NCBI GenBank assembly: GCA_903928275.1
Contig: CAIYQJ010000193.1
Coordinates: 1 to 8,410, forward strand
DNA from: an uncultured Chloroflexota bacterium
GTDB lineage: Bacteria; Chloroflexota; Limnocylindria; Limnocylindrales; CSP1-4
Direction of reading: 5' to 3'
DNA length: 8,410 nucleotides
The position numbers were made by a program, and so were the translations under genes. The notes below the pieces were generated by a model. That model did no database searches, had not been told where the DNA came from, and saw only the letters and a program-made list of their open reading frames with translations. Position 1 is the first letter of the stretch, and the number at the start of each line of letters is the position of its first letter. Positions 1 to 6,005 of this stretch are shown one piece after another.

Positions 1-1009
1 CGCGGGCGCGGTCGAGGCCGGTGACGACCATGGAGCCGCCTGACCCGGCCACCGCCTCGACCCACTCGGTGGTGCCGCGCAGCACGAGGCACGGCGTCCC
101 GAGCCACGCCGCCTCGCGCTGGATGCCCCCGGAGTCGGTGAGGACCGCCGCGGCATGGAGCTGGAGCGCGAGCGTCATCCGGTAGCCCAGCGGCTCCACG
201 ACCCGGACCTCCGGCGCGAGCCTCACCCCGGAGGCATCGATCGCGGCCCGCGTCCCCGGATGGAGGGCGAGGATGACGGGGCGGGCGCCGTCGAGAGACG
301 CGTCCGCGAGGATCGCGGCCCAGGCCCGGATCGCGCCGGGGTCGCGGTTCTCGTCGCGGTGGATCGTCGCGAAGACGTAGCCGCCCGACACGAGCGCGAT
401 GGCGTCGGCGGGGCGTGTCGTGGCCGCGGCGATCGACGCGGCGACCTCCCCGAGCGCCGCGGGGTCGCGAACGGTCGCCGAGACCCGGGCGGCGAGGTCC
501 TGCATGGGGTCGCCGACGAGCACGACGCCGGCCTCGATCCCCTCCGCCCACAGGTTCGCGACCGCGGCGGGCGTCGGTGCGAAGAGCCACGTGGCCAGGT
601 GGTCCGCGACCACGCGGTTGATCTCCTCGGGCATCGCGCGGTCGAAGCTCCGGAGGCCCGCCTCCACGTGCGCGACGGGCACGCCGGCCTTCACGCCGGC
701 GAGGGCGCCCGCGAGCGTGGAGTTCGTGTCGCCGTACACGAGGACCGCGTCGGGCCGCTCCGCTGCGAGCACCGACTCGAGCGCCAGGAGCATCCGCCCG
801 ACCTGCTCGGTCCCGGTGCCACCGCCCACGCCGAGGCTGTGGTCGGGCTGCGACAGGCCCAGCTCGGCGAAGAACGTCCCCGCGAGCGCCCGGTCCCAGT
901 GCTGGCCGGTATCGACGAAGACCTCGTCGTGGCGCGCTCGGAGGGCAGGCTGCAGTGCCGCGGCCTTGATGAGCTGCGGTCGCGTGCCGACGACGCTGAG
1001 GATCCTCAC
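1..1009 (-). CDS. wecB: UDP-N-acetylglucosamine 2-epimerase, non-hydrolysing (WecB/WbpI family), 3' end cut by window edge
   Basis: This enzyme inverts C2 of a UDP-GlcNAc-type sugar through a UDP-eliminated intermediate. The GTG start gives MRILSVVGTRPQLIKAA, with Arg10 and Lys15 at the positions known in E. coli WecB. A purine-rich GGACGGAG lies just upstream. Other family motifs are DTGQHWD (33-39), GDTNST (93-98, Asp94), HVEAGLRS (114-121, Glu116), PEEINR (127-132), TIHRDEN (215-221, His217), LALHPGTR (247-254) and TDSGGIQREAAWLG (291-304). These cover the usual catalytic acids and the histidine. There are 336 codons before the edge; the family is usually about 360-390 residues, so a short C-terminal piece is missing. 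The GTTEWVEAV stretch (312-320) resembles WbpI-type epimerases acting on UDP-GlcNAc3NAcA more than E. coli WecB. With the four preceding genes, that favours the last step to UDP-ManNAc3NAcA. The dehydrogenase gene ends 39 bases upstream. The family is certain; the exact substrate is inferred from context. Confidence 0.95.
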   Translation of the reverse strand, partial: MRILSVVGTRPQLIKAAALQPALRARHDEVFVDTGQHWDRALAGTFFAELGLSQPDHSLGVGGGTGTEQVGRMLLALESVLAAERPDAVLVYGDTNSTLAGALAGVKAGVPVAHVEAGLRSFDRAMPEEINRVVADHLATWLFAPTPAAVANLWAEGIEAGVVLVGDPMQDLAARVSATVRDPAALGEVAASIAAATTRPADAIALVSGGYVFATIHRDENRDPGAIRAWAAILADASLDGARPVILALHPGTRAAIDASGVRLAPEVRVVEPLGYRMTLALQLHAAAVLTDSGGIQREAAWLGTPCLVLRGTTEWVEAVAGSGGSMVVTGLDRAR

Positions 1010-1048
1010 GGCTCCGTCCGGGCCGCCGCCCGCGTCGCGATCCCGACG

Positions 1049-2473
1049 CTACCGGGCGCCGGCCCGGAGCGCGGCGGGGACGCCGGCTCCGTGGTAGGCG
1101 AGGCTCTCGGGCAGCGCGACCGTCCGCAGGCTGTTCCGCCCGTCGTACACGACGCGGAGGTCGGGCAGCCACGCCCAATCGATCGTCCGGAACAGCGGGT
1201 CCGCCGTCTGCGTGATCATCGCCTTCGCCGGGCTCGGCTCACCCCAGGTCCACGGTCGGGCGGCGCAGCGCTCGACCTCCGCGGGCGAGAGGAGCGGGTC
1301 GCAGGCCCACACCGTGGCGCCGTGGAACGTGAGGCGCTCGATGAGCGGGAGCGCGCGGCTGTACGCGAGCTCCTTCACGCCATCGCGGTACGTGAGGCCG
1401 AGCACGAGGACGTCGACCCCGTCGAGGCTCCCGAGCTCCTTCTGGAGCGCCTTGATCGCGATCCCGATCTGCCCGTCGTTCACCCGACGCGACACCGCCA
1501 CGAGCTCCATCTCGGGGGCCCGCGAGAGGAGGAAGTGCGGATAGACCGGGATGCAGTGACCGCCGACGCCGATCCCCGGCTGGTGGATGTGGCTGTAGGG
1601 CTGGGAGTTCGCCGCCGCGATGACCTCCTGGACGTCCACTCCCACGCGATCCGCGTAGCGGGCGTACTCGTTCGCCAGGGCGATGTTCACGTCGCGGTAG
1701 GTCGTGTCCGCGAGCTTGCTGAACTCGGCCGCCTCGGCGCTGCTCATCGCGACGACCGGCGCGTCCAGGACGCTCCCGTAGAACGCCGCTGCGCGGCGGC
1801 GCGACTCCTCCCCCAGCCCGCCGACGAGCTTGGGGTACTGGGCGAGGTTGGCGAGGGCATGACCGGAGTAGAGGCGCTCGGGCGAGAACGCGACGAGAAG
1901 GCTCTCCTCGGAGCGCAGCCCGGTGACCTCCTCGAGGCGCGGCGCGAAGCGGCCGCGCGTGTCGCCCACGGGCAGGGTCGTCTCGAAGACGACGAGCGAC
2001 CCGGCATGGAGCCCGGGGGCGACCGATCCGACGGCCGCGTCCATGTACCGGTAGTCCGGCTGCTGCTCGTCGTCGAGCATGACCGGGACGATGAGGACGA
2101 CGACGTCGGCCTCCGCGGCCGCCGCGGCGGCGTCGAGCGTGGCTGACAGCAGCCCGTCGGCGTGTGCCCGCGCCACGAGCTCGTCGAGTCCGGGCTCGCC
2201 GTCCACGTGGGAGCGGCCCGCGTTGATCGCGTCCACGACCGCGGGCGCGATGTCCACGGCGATGACGCGCCAGCCGTGGCCGGCGAACTGGCCGCACAGG
2301 GGGAGGCCCATCTTCCCGGCGCCCACGACCGCGACGGTCCCGGAAGTGCCGGGCTCGCCGATCCACGGCGAGATGCGCCGCGGGGTCGAGTGGGTGCACG
2401 GGTACGCGGGGAGCTCGATCGTCCCGCCGAGCATGCTGGGTGCAGCGGCGAGGGTGCGGGTGGTGACGGTCAT
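1049..2473 (-). CDS. Nucleotide-sugar 6-dehydrogenase (UDP-GlcNAc/UDP-glucose dehydrogenase family, WbpA/WecC-like)
   Basis: NAD-dependent enzyme of 474 residues that oxidises C6 of a UDP-sugar to the uronic acid. It has an N-terminal Rossmann motif GAGKMGLPLCGQF (51-63), SPER (197-200), the central helix region EFSKLADTTYRDVNIALANE (250-269, Lys253), the catalytic-cysteine loop GVGGHCIPVYP (302-312, Cys307), and a C-terminal UDP-binding domain with GLTYRDGVKE (359-368) and YDGRNSL (443-449). The ATG overlaps the stop of the oxidoreductase gene by 4 bases, which suggests translational coupling. Only a weak GAGG lies about 11 bases upstream. Two oddities stand out. About 45 residues precede the Rossmann motif, where most relatives have 5-10. 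The cysteine loop reads PVYP rather than the common PVDP. In context the likely substrate is UDP-GlcNAc (WbpA step), but UDP-ManNAc or UDP-glucose cannot be excluded from sequence. Confidence 0.94.
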   Translation of the reverse strand: MTVTTRTLAAAPSMLGGTIELPAYPCTHSTPRRISPWIGEPGTSGTVAVVGAGKMGLPLCGQFAGHGWRVIAVDIAPAVVDAINAGRSHVDGEPGLDELVARAHADGLLSATLDAAAAAAEADVVVLIVPVMLDDEQQPDYRYMDAAVGSVAPGLHAGSLVVFETTLPVGDTRGRFAPRLEEVTGLRSEESLLVAFSPERLYSGHALANLAQYPKLVGGLGEESRRRAAAFYGSVLDAPVVAMSSAEAAEFSKLADTTYRDVNIALANEYARYADRVGVDVQEVIAAANSQPYSHIHQPGIGVGGHCIPVYPHFLLSRAPEMELVAVSRRVNDGQIGIAIKALQKELGSLDGVDVLVLGLTYRDGVKELAYSRALPLIERLTFHGATVWACDPLLSPAEVERCAARPWTWGEPSPAKAMITQTADPLFRTIDWAWLPDLRVVYDGRNSLRTVALPESLAYHGAGVPAALRAGAR

Positions 2474-3498
2474 GCGACGTGGAGCCTCGCGGTGATGTCG
2501 GTGAGGTCGGCGGGGCGCAGCTCGGCGGCGGAGAGGAGGAGGGCGTTCGCGATCGCGACGGCCCAGAGACCGTCCTCGACGTCGACCGCCGGCCGGCCGC
2601 CTTCGCGGACGACGCGGATGAACGCGTCGATCTCGGCGGCGAGCGGCTCGGAGGACGTCACGGGGATCTCGGCGACGTCGCCGGCGAAGGTCGTGGCGTA
2701 CCCGCCGATCATGAGCGGCCTGTCGGTCGCCGCGCGGGTGAAGGTCAGTCGCTGCGTGAGGTAGTCGAGCTCGAACATCCCCTCCTCGCCGACGACGGTG
2801 AGCTGGCGGCGCTTGGCCGGGGTGAGCCAGTTCACGTCGAGCATCCCGGTGGCGCCCGACGGGAAGTGGAGGAGCCCGAAGAGGAGGTCCTCGTGGGTGG
2901 TGTGGATCCGCTGGGCGATCTCGGCATAGACGCGGACGGGGCGCTCGCCCGCGATCCAGCTGAGCATGTCCGCGTCGTGCGTGCCGAGGTCCACGGTGAC
3001 GCCGACGTCGCGGATGCGGGCCGGGAACGGTCCTGCACGACGGCTCGCGACGGAGTAGAGCGTCTGGATCCAGCCCTCGCGCATGAGGCGACCGAGCTCG
3101 ATGACGGCCGGGTTGAACCGCTCCACGTGGCCGACCTGGACCGGCACGCCGGCGCGCCTGCCGGCGCCCACGATCCGGAGGCCCTCCTCGACGGTGGCCG
3201 CGAGCGGCTTCTCGACGAGGACCGGGATGCCTCGCTCGATCGCCGCGAGCGCGAGGGGCTCGTGCGCCATCGTGGGGGCCGCGACGACGAGCGCATCGAG
3301 CCGCGTCTCCGCGATCATCGCGAGCGCGTCGGAGAAGCCGGTGGAGCCCGCGGCCGCGACGGCAGCCTCGAGCGCCTCCGGGCTGGGGTCAGCGATCGCC
3401 GCCAGCTCGACGTCGGGGCGGCCGGCGAGGACGCGGAGGTGGTTGCGCCCCATGGAACCGAGCCCGGCGAGGCCCACCCGGAGGCGCGCGGCGCTCAT
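2470..3498 (-). CDS. Gfo/Idh/MocA-family sugar oxidoreductase (WbpB/WlbA- or GnnA-like 3-dehydrogenase)
   Basis: NAD(P)-dependent oxidoreductase of 342 residues, expected to oxidise the C3 hydroxyl of a UDP-amino sugar to a ketone for the aminotransferase. The Rossmann motif GLAGLGSMGRNH spans 9-20, EKP is at 96-98 (Lys97), VGHVERFNPAV at 122-132, and VDLGTHDADM at 169-178 (Asp170, His174). Lys97 and His174 match the active-site pair of the family. The C-terminal alpha/beta domain is complete and the length is typical. The ATG overlaps the aminotransferase stop by 4 bases and lacks a clear Shine-Dalgarno, so coupled translation is likely. The GHVERFNP block also occurs in UDP-GlcNAc 3-dehydrogenases (GnnA). 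The protein could therefore act on UDP-GlcNAc before C6 oxidation, or on UDP-GlcNAcA after it. The family is clear; the order of steps is inference. Confidence 0.93.
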   Translation of the reverse strand: MSAARLRVGLAGLGSMGRNHLRVLAGRPDVELAAIADPSPEALEAAVAAAGSTGFSDALAMIAETRLDALVVAAPTMAHEPLALAAIERGIPVLVEKPLAATVEEGLRIVGAGRRAGVPVQVGHVERFNPAVIELGRLMREGWIQTLYSVASRRAGPFPARIRDVGVTVDLGTHDADMLSWIAGERPVRVYAEIAQRIHTTHEDLLFGLLHFPSGATGMLDVNWLTPAKRRQLTVVGEEGMFELDYLTQRLTFTRAATDRPLMIGGYATTFAGDVAEIPVTSSEPLAAEIDAFIRVVREGGRPAVDVEDGLWAVAIANALLLSAAELRPADLTDITARLHVA

Positions 3499-4625
3499 CG
3501 AGCGGACTCGGCGGGGGTCCCGGACGCGGCCGCGTCGCCCACGCGCCGGGTGACCGAATCGCGGAGGACGCGGATGACCTCGTCCTGCTCCGCGTCCGTC
3601 AGGGTCGGGAACATCGGCAGGCTCATGCAGGCGGCCGCGGCGGCGTCGGTCAGCGGCAGGTCGGCCTCGATGCCGAGCTCGAGGACGTACTGCTGGCGAT
3701 GGACGGGGATGGGGTAGTAGACCCCGACCCCGATCCCGCCCTCGCCCATGTCGGCCACGACCGCGTCGCGCACGCCGGGCGCGAGCCCGATCGTGTACTG
3801 GTGATAGACGTGTGTCCGCCCCTCCGGCGTCACCGGCAGGACCACGGGCAGGTCCTCGAAGGCCGCGTCGTACCGCGCGGCGATCTCCTGCCTGCGCGCG
3901 GTGTTCCGCGGGAGCTTGTCGAGCTGCACGAGACCGATGGCGGCCTGGATGTCGGTCATCCGGAAGTTGAAGCCGAGGATCTCGTGGTGGTAGCGCTGCC
4001 GCATCCCCTGGTTGCGGTACAGGCGGAGCCAGTCGGCGAGACGATCGTCGTCCGTGGTGATGAGGCCGCCCTCGCCGGTCGTCATGTTCTTCGTGCCGTA
4101 GAGGCTGAATGCGCCGTGCCCGAAGCTGCCGGCCCGCCGGCCCCGGTACGTGGCGGCGTGCGCCTGGCACGCGTCCTCCACGATCGGGATCCCGTACCGG
4201 TCGGCGATGGCGCGGATGGGGTCCATGTCCGCGACGAGCCCGAAGAGGTGGACGGGGAAGATCGCCCGCGTGCGCGAGGTGATCGCGGCCTCGATCCGCC
4301 CGGCGTCGATGAGGTACGTGTCCGGCTCGATGTCCACGAAGACAGGCGTGGCGCCCGTGTAGAGGATCGAACTCACCGTCGCGTTGAACGTGTGGCTGAC
4401 GGTGACCACCTCGTCCCCCGGGGCGAGGCCCAGGCCGGCGAAGATGCACATCTCGGCGACCGTCCCGTTGCTCACGGCGATCGCGTGCTTCACGCCGCAG
4501 AACGCCGCCCAGCGTTCCTCCAGCTCTGCCACGCGCCTGCCCTGCGCGATCATCCCGCTCCGGAGGACCTCCGTGACGGCGTCGATCTCCTCCTGGCCGA
4601 TGTCGGGGCGGACCTGCGGGATCAT
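3495..4625 (-). CDS. DegT/DnrJ/EryC1-family PLP-dependent sugar aminotransferase (WbpE-like)
   Basis: Transfers an amino group, usually from glutamate, to a keto-nucleotide sugar; here probably the 3-keto sugar made by the adjacent oxidoreductase. The protein has 376 residues, normal for the family. Visible motifs are RPDIGQEEIDAV near the N-terminus, SNGTVAEM (52-59, phosphate-binding loop), VEDACQAHAA (149-158, Asp151 facing the PLP nitrogen), FSLYGTKNMTTGEGG (173-187, Lys179 the Schiff-base lysine), and GFNFRMTDIQAAIGLVQLDK. The ATG at 4625 is chosen because an AAGGAG lies 7 bases upstream, the N-terminus MIPQVRPDI fits the family, and it overlaps the acyltransferase stop by 4 bases. The open frame continues far upstream, but that part is antisense-like shadow of the acyltransferase gene. 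The substrate is inferred from neighbours. Confidence 0.95.
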   Translation of the reverse strand: MIPQVRPDIGQEEIDAVTEVLRSGMIAQGRRVAELEERWAAFCGVKHAIAVSNGTVAEMCIFAGLGLAPGDEVVTVSHTFNATVSSILYTGATPVFVDIEPDTYLIDAGRIEAAITSRTRAIFPVHLFGLVADMDPIRAIADRYGIPIVEDACQAHAATYRGRRAGSFGHGAFSLYGTKNMTTGEGGLITTDDDRLADWLRLYRNQGMRQRYHHEILGFNFRMTDIQAAIGLVQLDKLPRNTARRQEIAARYDAAFEDLPVVLPVTPEGRTHVYHQYTIGLAPGVRDAVVADMGEGGIGVGVYYPIPVHRQQYVLELGIEADLPLTDAAAAACMSLPMFPTLTDAEQDEVIRVLRDSVTRRVGDAAASGTPAESAR

Positions 4626-5278
4626 GCGGTTGCTCCTTGGGTCGCCCCGAGCTCGACGATGGAGCCCGAAGCGGGGCGATGGCAGTAGGCACGCCCGCAG
4701 CCCGGGCATGAGAGCGTCGTCGTCGCTGCCGGGTCCGGTCCGGCCGGACGATCGCCGTCGCGGAGGCGCTGGCCGCAGGCGCAGACCCAGCCGATGCGGC
4801 GCGCGGGGTTGCCCACCACGAGCGCGTGGTCCGGGACGTCGCGCGTGGCGACGGAGCCGGCGCCCACCGTCGCGAACCGGCCGACCGTGGTCCCGGCGAC
4901 GACGACGGCGCCCGCGCCGATGGAGCAGCCGGTCCGGAGCAGGATGGGGCTCACCACCCAGTCGTCGCCGCGGGCGAGCTCGCCGGTCGCCGTGATCGAG
5001 CGCGGGAAGCGATCGTTCGTGAGGATGGCGTTCGGGCCGATGAAGACGCCGTCCTCGACCGTGACGCCGTGGTAGACGAGGGCGAGGTTCTGGATCTTCA
5101 CGCGGTCCCCGATCGTCACGCCCTCGTCGACGAAGGCGTCGCGACCGATGACGCACTCGGCGCCGATGCGGGCTCCGACGCGGACCTGCGCGCGGTGCCA
5201 GATGCTCGTGCGCGGGCCCACGGTGACGTCAGGCTCCAGGTCCGCCGAGGCGTGGACGCGCGCGGTGGGGTCGATCAA
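4622..5278 (-). CDS. Left-handed beta-helix sugar N-acyltransferase with C-terminal zinc ribbon (WbpD/WlbB-like), TTG start
   Basis: Predicted to acetylate the 3-amino group of a UDP-amino sugar using acetyl-CoA. The protein has 218 residues. Residues 1-65 carry hexapeptide-repeat sequence (IDPTARVHASADLEPDVTVG, then IGAECVIG and VTIGDRVKI). LVYHGVTVEDGVFIGPNAIL (67-86) and TNDRFPRS (87-94) match the WbpD/WlbB and FdtC type. More hexapeptides follow (CSIGAGAVVVAGTTVG, then VVGNPARRIGWV). Residues 166-200 add CAC-G ... CPGCGRAYCH, a C-x-C plus C-x2-C zinc ribbon absent from the roughly 190-residue Pseudomonas enzyme. No in-frame ATG exists near the start. TTG at 5278 gives the standard MIDPTARVH beginning, with GAAGG about 10 bases upstream. 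It is the first gene of the five-gene sugar operon. The enzyme class is firm; the start codon is moderately firm. Confidence 0.9.
   Translation of the reverse strand: MIDPTARVHASADLEPDVTVGPRTSIWHRAQVRVGARIGAECVIGRDAFVDEGVTIGDRVKIQNLALVYHGVTVEDGVFIGPNAILTNDRFPRSITATGELARGDDWVVSPILLRTGCSIGAGAVVVAGTTVGRFATVGAGSVATRDVPDHALVVGNPARRIGWVCACGQRLRDGDRPAGPDPAATTTLSCPGCGRAYCHRPASGSIVELGATQGATA
4633..4638 (-). promoter_or_regulatory. Shine-Dalgarno site for the aminotransferase gene
   Basis: The minus strand reads AAGGAG, followed by 7 bases and the ATG at 4625. It is the strongest ribosome site in the window. It lies inside the last codons of the acyltransferase gene and fixes the aminotransferase start against the much longer upstream open frame. 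Confidence 0.8.
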
Positions 5279-5331
5279 GGGGTGCGGGCCTTCGGTTGGG
5301 GCGAGGAGGGGGCCACGGAGGACGCGGCCAT
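5275..5331 (-). CDS. Possible 18-codon leader ORF upstream of the acyltransferase gene
   Basis: An ATG at 5331 opens a short frame (MAASSVAPSSPQPKARTP) whose TGA overlaps the TTG start of the acyltransferase as TTGA. That geometry copies the ATGA overlaps at the other junctions of this locus, so translation of the leader could feed ribosomes onto the weak TTG start. The ATG lacks a clear Shine-Dalgarno (only GGCGGG nearby) and sits about 16 bases downstream of a predicted transcription start. The peptide resembles nothing I recognise. It may simply be chance in GC-rich DNA. Confidence 0.25.
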   Translation of the reverse strand: MAASSVAPSSPQPKARTP

Positions 5332-5337
5332 GACCCG

Positions 5338-5398
5338 CCGCGGCGGTCGCCGAAGTATAGCGGAGGGGGCCGGCGGGCCCGGCCGGCGACCGCCGCGG
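5338..5398. repeat. Perfect 15-bp inverted repeat with nested short hairpin
   Basis: Plus-strand positions 5338-5352 (CCGCGGCGGTCGCCG) are the exact reverse complement of 5384-5398, separated by 31 bases. Inside the loop, 5368-5373 (GGCCGG) and 5379-5384 (CCGGCC) form a further 6-bp stem with a 5-base loop; base 5384 is shared with the larger stem. The candidate -10 hexamer also lies in the loop. The structure could act as a transcription terminator for the upstream three-gene unit, although no T-run follows in either direction. It could also be a protein-binding dyad or an RNA control element for the sugar operon. Confidence 0.7.
5354..5359 (-). promoter_or_regulatory. Candidate -10 hexamer (TATACT) for the sugar operon
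   Basis: The minus strand reads TATACT, five of six matches to TATAAT, an AT-rich island in very GC-rich sequence. It would place a transcription start near 5347, giving an untranslated leader of about 69 bases before the TTG at 5278. No TTGACA-like -35 is visible at 16-18 bases upstream, where the sequence is almost pure G and C. The site lies in the loop of the large inverted repeat. Confidence 0.45.
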
Positions 5399-5441
5399 GG
5401 CCGCCCGTCCCGCGACGCGGCGAGTCGGCTGCGACCGGCCG

Positions 5442-6005
5442 TCACCGTCGGCGCAGCAGGAGGACGACGATGGCCGCGGGGACCGCGACGGCGAGCACGC
5501 CGCGCCAGTCGAGGAGCGCCTGCACCTCGCCATCGACGCGGGCGGCGATCACCGCCCCGGACACCGAGCCTCGCCCGAGGCGCACGCGCCAGCCCATGAC
5601 GGCGCCCGCGCCGCCGCGATCGATCGAGACGCGATTCGCCACGATCCGGGCGGCACCACCCTGCTCGATGCGGACGCGGCCAGCCACGATGCCGCTCGCG
5701 CCGCCCCGCTCGATCCGGACGTGCTCCGCGGCGATCCCGCCGACGAGCGCCTGCCCGACGGTCACGCGCCCGGCCGCGACCCCGCCGACGACCGACTGGG
5801 TCAGGCTCACGTCGTCCGCCTCGATGCCGCCGACGACCCCGCGCGCCGCGGATCGCGATCCCTCGACGTCGATCGCCGTGGGTCCCTCGGCGTCCGCGGC
5901 CGGGTCCGGCGGCAGGCGGGCGATCGCCGCGGCCTCACGCTCCGCGTCCACCTCGGCGGCGGCGAGCGGATCGGGTCCGACATCCTGCGGCGTCGGCCCG
6001 GTCAT
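5442..6005 (-). CDS. C-terminally membrane-anchored protein of 15-residue repeats, function unknown
   Basis: A 187-residue protein. Residues 1-53 are acidic and rich in Ala and Pro, probably disordered, with no signal peptide. Residues 54-143 are six exact 15-residue units, starting ARGVVGGIEADDVSL, TQSVVGGVAAGRVTV, GQALVGGIAAEHVRI and so on. A seventh degenerate unit runs to about 158. Position 13 of the six exact units is always Val, position 15 is Leu, Val or Ile, and position 8 is Ile or Val, with Gly-Gly earlier in most units. This periodicity suggests a compact beta-solenoid, loosely like bactofilin or polymer-forming domains (inference). Residues 169-184 (GVLAVAVPAAIVVLLL) form one membrane helix, followed by terminal RRR. 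The ATG overlaps the preceding stop by 4 bases. I have seen similar unnamed repeat proteins in high-GC environmental bacteria, but no function is known to me. Confidence 0.85.
   Translation of the reverse strand: MTGPTPQDVGPDPLAAAEVDAEREAAAIARLPPDPAADAEGPTAIDVEGSRSAARGVVGGIEADDVSLTQSVVGGVAAGRVTVGQALVGGIAAEHVRIERGGASGIVAGRVRIEQGGAARIVANRVSIDRGGAGAVMGWRVRLGRGSVSGAVIAARVDGEVQALLDWRGVLAVAVPAAIVVLLLRRR
5532..5846 (-). repeat. 45-base coding tandem repeat (seven units)
   Basis: This is the DNA encoding the 15-residue units. The period is exactly 45 bases for six units, and the seventh is degenerate. Sequence identity between units is partial; for example CCGCCGACGA on the plus strand recurs in the three units nearest the gene start. 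This indicates old internal duplication with protein-level conservation rather than recent DNA slippage. Confidence 0.75.

Noticed and set aside
700..735. Short repeated GCCGGCGTG in the epimerase gene
   Set aside because: It is explained by repeated Ala-Gly-Val codons in GC-rich coding sequence and has no wider repeat pattern.
155..2146. Very long plus-strand open frame of 663 codons
   Set aside because: It lies antisense to the epimerase and dehydrogenase genes, whose motifs are unmistakable. Its product is an Arg/Asp/Glu-rich string without any domain, as expected when GC-rich codons are read backwards.
2479..4688. Plus-strand open frames opposite the oxidoreductase and aminotransferase genes (2479-3717 and 3699-4688)
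   Set aside because: They have the same shadow composition, no recognisable motifs, and run opposite genes with intact catalytic residues.
4626..5156. Upstream extension of the aminotransferase frame
   Set aside because: The extra 177 residues are Arg-rich shadow of the acyltransferase gene. The ATG at 4625 has a strong Shine-Dalgarno and the family-typical N-terminus.
5368..5384. GGCCGG-CCGGCC hairpin as an intrinsic terminator
   Set aside because: The stem is only 6 bp and no T-run follows on either strand, so it is reported only as part of the inverted-repeat structure.
5279..5533. Upstream extension of the acyltransferase frame to 5533
   Set aside because: It would overlap the repeat-protein gene and adds low-complexity Arg/Ser/Pro sequence before the normal IDPTARVH beginning, crossing the inverted repeat.
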